Below are positions 33,871 through 36,625 of a stretch of 36,625 nt of DNA, piece by piece. The notes under the pieces are model-generated. The model was not told the origin of the DNA. It ran no database searches and was given only the letters and a program-made list of their open reading frames with translations. Each line of letters starts with the position of its first letter. The stretch's first letter is position 1. The position numbers were made by a program, and so were the translations under genes. Location: contig JAAXQG010000278.1 of assembly GCA_012974445.1 (NCBI GenBank), positions 1 to 36,625 on the forward strand, given 5' to 3'. Source of the DNA: Desulfuromonadales bacterium (GTDB lineage: Bacteria; Desulfobacterota; Desulfuromonadia; Desulfuromonadales; JAAXQG01).

Positions 33871-35253
33871 CTAGAGGAAGCCGAACTTCTTCATCCGATA
33901 CCTGAATGCATCGATTCCGAGATTGAGCTTTCGCGCCGCCTTGGATTGATTTCCATCCGACTGCTCAATGGCCTGCCGAATAAGCTCTCGCTCGACATCT
34001 TCAATATCAATACCCTCTTCAGGCAGCACGATTTTGAAGGGGCCGGCAGGCTCAGCTACGCTGGAACTTCCACCCCCGCCAGGCACCATGTCACGGGGAA
34101 AATGAACCAGCTTCAGATACTCATCATTTTCAAGGATGATCGCCCGCTCAATAACATTTTTGAGTTCCCGAATATTGCCGGGCCAGTCATAGGAGAGCAG
34201 GAATTTGCGGGCTTCATCGGATATACCCTTGACCTTCTTACCAAACTCTTTCCGGAAATGATCCACGAAATATTCGGCAAGCAGGACCACGTCGTCCCGG
34301 CGCTCCCTTAGCGGCGGGAGATAGATGGGGATGACCTGAAGGCGATAGTAAAGATCATGTCGAAAACTCTTCTCTTCGATGGCCTGGACCAGATCTTTAT
34401 TCGTGGCAGAGACAATACGGACATCGATCTGAATATCCTTCGTCCCCCCGACCCGGCGAAAGGAGCGCTCCTCCAGAACCCGCAGCAGCTTGGCCTGCAT
34501 GACGATATCCATATCCCCGATTTCATCCAGGAAGATGGTCCCGCCGTTGGCAATCTCAAAGAGACCCTTTTTCATCGACTTGGCGTCGGTAAAGGCTCCC
34601 TTTTCGTGCCCCATGAGCTCACTTTCGAGCAGGGTCTCGGAAACGGCTGCGCAGTTGATGGCCATGAAGGGCTTTTCTGCGCGGCCACTTTCATAATGAA
34701 TGGCCTTGGCGATAAGCTCTTTTCCGGTACCACTCTCCCCCTGAATCAGGACGGTGCTGGCGTCGCTTTGAGCAACCTTCTGAACCATGGAGAGGATATG
34801 GTTCATGTGCTGCCCCTTGCCGATAATCTTATCAATCCCGAAGTGCTTGGTCTGCTCGGACCTCAGGTGCATGACCTCGCGCTTGAGCTCCCGGGTCTCC
34901 AGCGCCTTCTTGATGACAATGGCCAGTTCGTCGAGATTGAAGGGTTTATTGACGAAATCAAAGGCCCCCATTCGCATGGCCTTAACTGCCGTCTCCAAAA
35001 CTCCCAGCGCCGAAATCATGATCACCACGACCTCTTCGTCGATAACCTTGGCTTTCTCAAGAACTTCGAGACCGTTGATACCAGGGAGCTGAATATCAAG
35101 AAGCATGAGGTCGGGGGACTCCTCCTTAAGCAGCTTCAGAGCATCTTCCCCGGTACCGGCGGAGCAGACTTCATACCCCTGTTTTTTGAGATTCTGCTCG
35201 AGGGACCAGCGAATCAGGTGTTCATCATCAACAACAAGGATCTTACGCTTCAT
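33871..35253 (-). CDS. Sigma-54-dependent response regulator (NtrC family)
   Basis: A 460-residue enhancer-binding protein. Receiver domain with Asp53 (LLDIQLPGING), AFDFVNKPFN and ISALGVLETA. AAA+ domain with Walker A GESGTGKELIAKAI, LMGHEKGAFTDAKS (the sigma-54 loop has Asp for the canonical Gly, a variant seen in working members), Walker B IFLDEIGDM and DLYYRLQVIPIYLPPLR. Fis-type helix-turn-helix QSKAARKLNLGIDAFRYR at the end. ATG 35253 has GAGGAG seven bases upstream and overlaps the end of the kinase gene by 11 bases; an upstream in-frame start is unlikely. Cognate of the haem-motif kinase, probably activating the promoter at 33792. Confidence 0.93.
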   Translation of the reverse strand: MKRKILVVDDEHLIRWSLEQNLKKQGYEVCSAGTGEDALKLLKEESPDLMLLDIQLPGINGLEVLEKAKVIDEEVVVIMISALGVLETAVKAMRMGAFDFVNKPFNLDELAIVIKKALETRELKREVMHLRSEQTKHFGIDKIIGKGQHMNHILSMVQKVAQSDASTVLIQGESGTGKELIAKAIHYESGRAEKPFMAINCAAVSETLLESELMGHEKGAFTDAKSMKKGLFEIANGGTIFLDEIGDMDIVMQAKLLRVLEERSFRRVGGTKDIQIDVRIVSATNKDLVQAIEEKSFRHDLYYRLQVIPIYLPPLRERRDDVVLLAEYFVDHFRKEFGKKVKGISDEARKFLLSYDWPGNIRELKNVIERAIILENDEYLKLVHFPRDMVPGGGGSSSVAEPAGPFKIVLPEEGIDIEDVERELIRQAIEQSDGNQSKAARKLNLGIDAFRYRMKKFGFL

Positions 35254-36625
35254 AAAAAGACTCCTCTTCAAGGGAGGCTTGCTCCAAGTCAGTCACAGCG
35301 GGAAGTTCAACGATGAAGGTCGTACCTTCACCCACTTTGCTTTCAACCCGGATTCGTCCACTCTGTTGCTCGACCAGCTGACGGCAAATCGGCAAGCCAA
35401 GTCCCGTACCCTGGGTTTTGGTGGTAAAAAACGGGGTAAACACCTTCTCCAGCTCTTCAGGCGTAATTCCGCTACCTGTGTCGGTCACAAGAATTCTGAC
35501 CCAGGGGCGGCCCAAAATCTCAGCCATTTCGGTCTGAATCGTCAATATTCCTCCGGAGCTCATCTCCTGAAAGGCATTGAGAAAGATATTGAGCAGAACC
35601 TGCTGCATCTGCTTCTCATCCACAAGCACGGGGGCCAGCTCCCGGGTCAACTCTTTTTCGATCTGCACCGACTTGGCCGCCGGGTACTGGGCAATAAAAA
35701 AGACAGTCTTGCGAATCAGGACGTTCATATCCTGCAGGGTCAGCTCCGGCTTACCCGGACGGCCGAAATAGAGCAGATCATTAACAGTCTTATCCAGCCG
35801 AACGATCTGATCAAGAACCTCCCGGACGATCTCACGGCGAGCGTCCTCCTCGGGATAGTCATCGGCAAGAACCGAGATGGCCCCGCTGATCCCTGCAAGG
35901 GGGTTACGAATCTCATGGGCCAGACCGGTAGCCATCTCACCGATAGAAGCCAGGCGATCGGCCCGCTCCATCTGGATCAGGTGCAGTCGATCGACTTCCC
36001 TACGGGCAGACTGCAGATTCTTGACCATGGAATTGAAACTGAGCATCAGGCGCCCCATCTCATCATCATAGCGGGGAACCATCCTGACGCTCAGGTCTCC
36101 TTCTTCGATCTTCGCCATTTTCTCGACCAGAAAACCGATGGGCCTCTTGATAAATCGCAGCAGAATGACCGAGACGCCGATGGAAAGCAGAAAGGTTATC
36201 ACGATGGCCGAGAGAATGTAGTACTGAGAGGAGGCTCTGAGGCTTTTCTCCGTCTGGGCCAGAGAAAAATTCAGGTTGAGAACGCCGATGACCTTCTTAC
36301 CTTCGCCGTGGCAACGGAAGCATATTTCTTCGGAGACGATGGGCTTGACCATCCCCAGCACATCTTCGCCCTGGGAGCTGAACACCTGACTGTTGTGACC
36401 GGCCTTGAACAGGGCGAACTCAACCCCCTTGATGGTGGAGCCTATTTCCTCGGGGTGGGAAGACTTGAGAATCACCCCGTTGGGATGAAAGATACGCACG
36501 TTGTTGATATTGTGACTGCGGCCGACCATCTCGAGTATGGCCTGAACATCGCTGCTCTTACCGGCTCGCATAGAGTTGAAAATGGAGTTTTCGATGGTGG
36601 CGAGAATCACCTCGGCATCGGTCCG
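35243..36625 (-). CDS. Membrane sensor histidine kinase with periplasmic CxxCH motif (N-terminus beyond the window)
   Basis: The frame is open through the right edge, so the true start and probably the first membrane helix are missing. The visible periplasmic sensor part (about 120 residues) contains EEICFRCHGEGKKVIGVLNL, a c-type haem attachment motif in a tandem sensor-like domain. A transmembrane segment (YILSAIVITFLLSIGVSVIL), a HAMP domain and the phospho-acceptor His in ATGLAHEIRNPLAGISG follow. The ATPase has LLNIFLNAFQEM, DTGSGITPEE, FTPFFTTK and GTGLGLPIC. Bound haem suggests sensing of redox state or a gas, an inference. It overlaps the regulator gene downstream. Confidence 0.9.
   Translation of the reverse strand, partial: RTDAEVILATIENSIFNSMRAGKSSDVQAILEMVGRSHNINNVRIFHPNGVILKSSHPEEIGSTIKGVEFALFKAGHNSQVFSSQGEDVLGMVKPIVSEEICFRCHGEGKKVIGVLNLNFSLAQTEKSLRASSQYYILSAIVITFLLSIGVSVILLRFIKRPIGFLVEKMAKIEEGDLSVRMVPRYDDEMGRLMLSFNSMVKNLQSARREVDRLHLIQMERADRLASIGEMATGLAHEIRNPLAGISGAISVLADDYPEEDARREIVREVLDQIVRLDKTVNDLLYFGRPGKPELTLQDMNVLIRKTVFFIAQYPAAKSVQIEKELTRELAPVLVDEKQMQQVLLNIFLNAFQEMSSGGILTIQTEMAEILGRPWVRILVTDTGSGITPEELEKVFTPFFTTKTQGTGLGLPICRQLVEQQSGRIRVESKVGEGTTFIVELPAVTDLEQASLEEESFYEA

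Noticed and set aside
1-36625. CRISPR arrays, tRNA or rRNA genes, toxin-antitoxin or phage modules
   Set aside because: No regularly spaced direct repeats, no cloverleaf-like or rRNA-like stretches and no phage or defence genes were seen by reading; a tRNAscan or CRISPR finder run was not possible.

Overview
The window reads as a chromosomal stretch of a GC-rich anaerobe of the Desulfuromonadales/Geobacterales type (Desulfobacterota). This placement is an inference from gene content: a tungsten-type aldehyde ferredoxin oxidoreductase with iron alcohol dehydrogenases, a multihaem c-type cytochrome, a sensor kinase with a periplasmic CxxCH haem motif, two sigma-54 response regulators, and a cysE-iscR-iscS-iscU-mnmA operon. 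No rRNA, tRNA or CRISPR array was seen.

Positions 1-12046 are mostly housekeeping genes. They are a glycogen debranching enzyme cut by the left edge, an MFS transporter, and a leftward block ilvA-trmO | cysE-iscR-iscS-iscU-mnmA-mtaB-rluA. The second part of that block links cysteine synthesis, Fe-S assembly and tRNA thiolation. It appears to start at a promoter with an IscR-type palindrome lying over the end of trmO. A class I fumarase (12314-13939, strong terminator) and a membrane protein joining a degenerate sensor-kinase-like region to a DnaQ exonuclease (14149-16323) follow on the plus strand.

Positions 16377-28485 form the most interesting part, a tungsten-dependent alcohol/aldehyde oxidation locus. 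Leftward genes are an Fe-alcohol dehydrogenase, the aldehyde:ferredoxin oxidoreductase (aor) behind a molybdenum/tungsten-cofactor riboswitch, moaD, and an apparently 3'-truncated hesA/thiF. Rightward genes are a TupC-like tungstate ATPase without its partners, a second Fe-alcohol dehydrogenase, a cytosolic histidine kinase and a sigma-54 response regulator, then a NUDIX-MobB fusion and a second MoaD-like protein. Sigma-54 promoters and a recurring 9-bp sequence, TACAGTCTG, flank the alcohol dehydrogenase and a small ribbon-helix-helix-like gene. They suggest one sigma-54 circuit for alcohol oxidation. The likely chemistry is alcohol to aldehyde (Fe-ADH, NAD) to acid (AOR, ferredoxin), with moaD, hesA, mobB and the TupC-like ATPase supplying cofactor and metal.

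Positions 28486-30018 are repeat-rich DNA with hairpins and a dead IS30-family transposase remnant. Positions 30019-36625, all leftward, hold a second regulatory unit: a histidine kinase with a CxxCH motif (cut by the right edge) and its sigma-54 regulator, a terminator, then a sigma-54 promoter driving a 953-residue exported NHL/FG-GAP protein and a tetrahaem cytochrome c.
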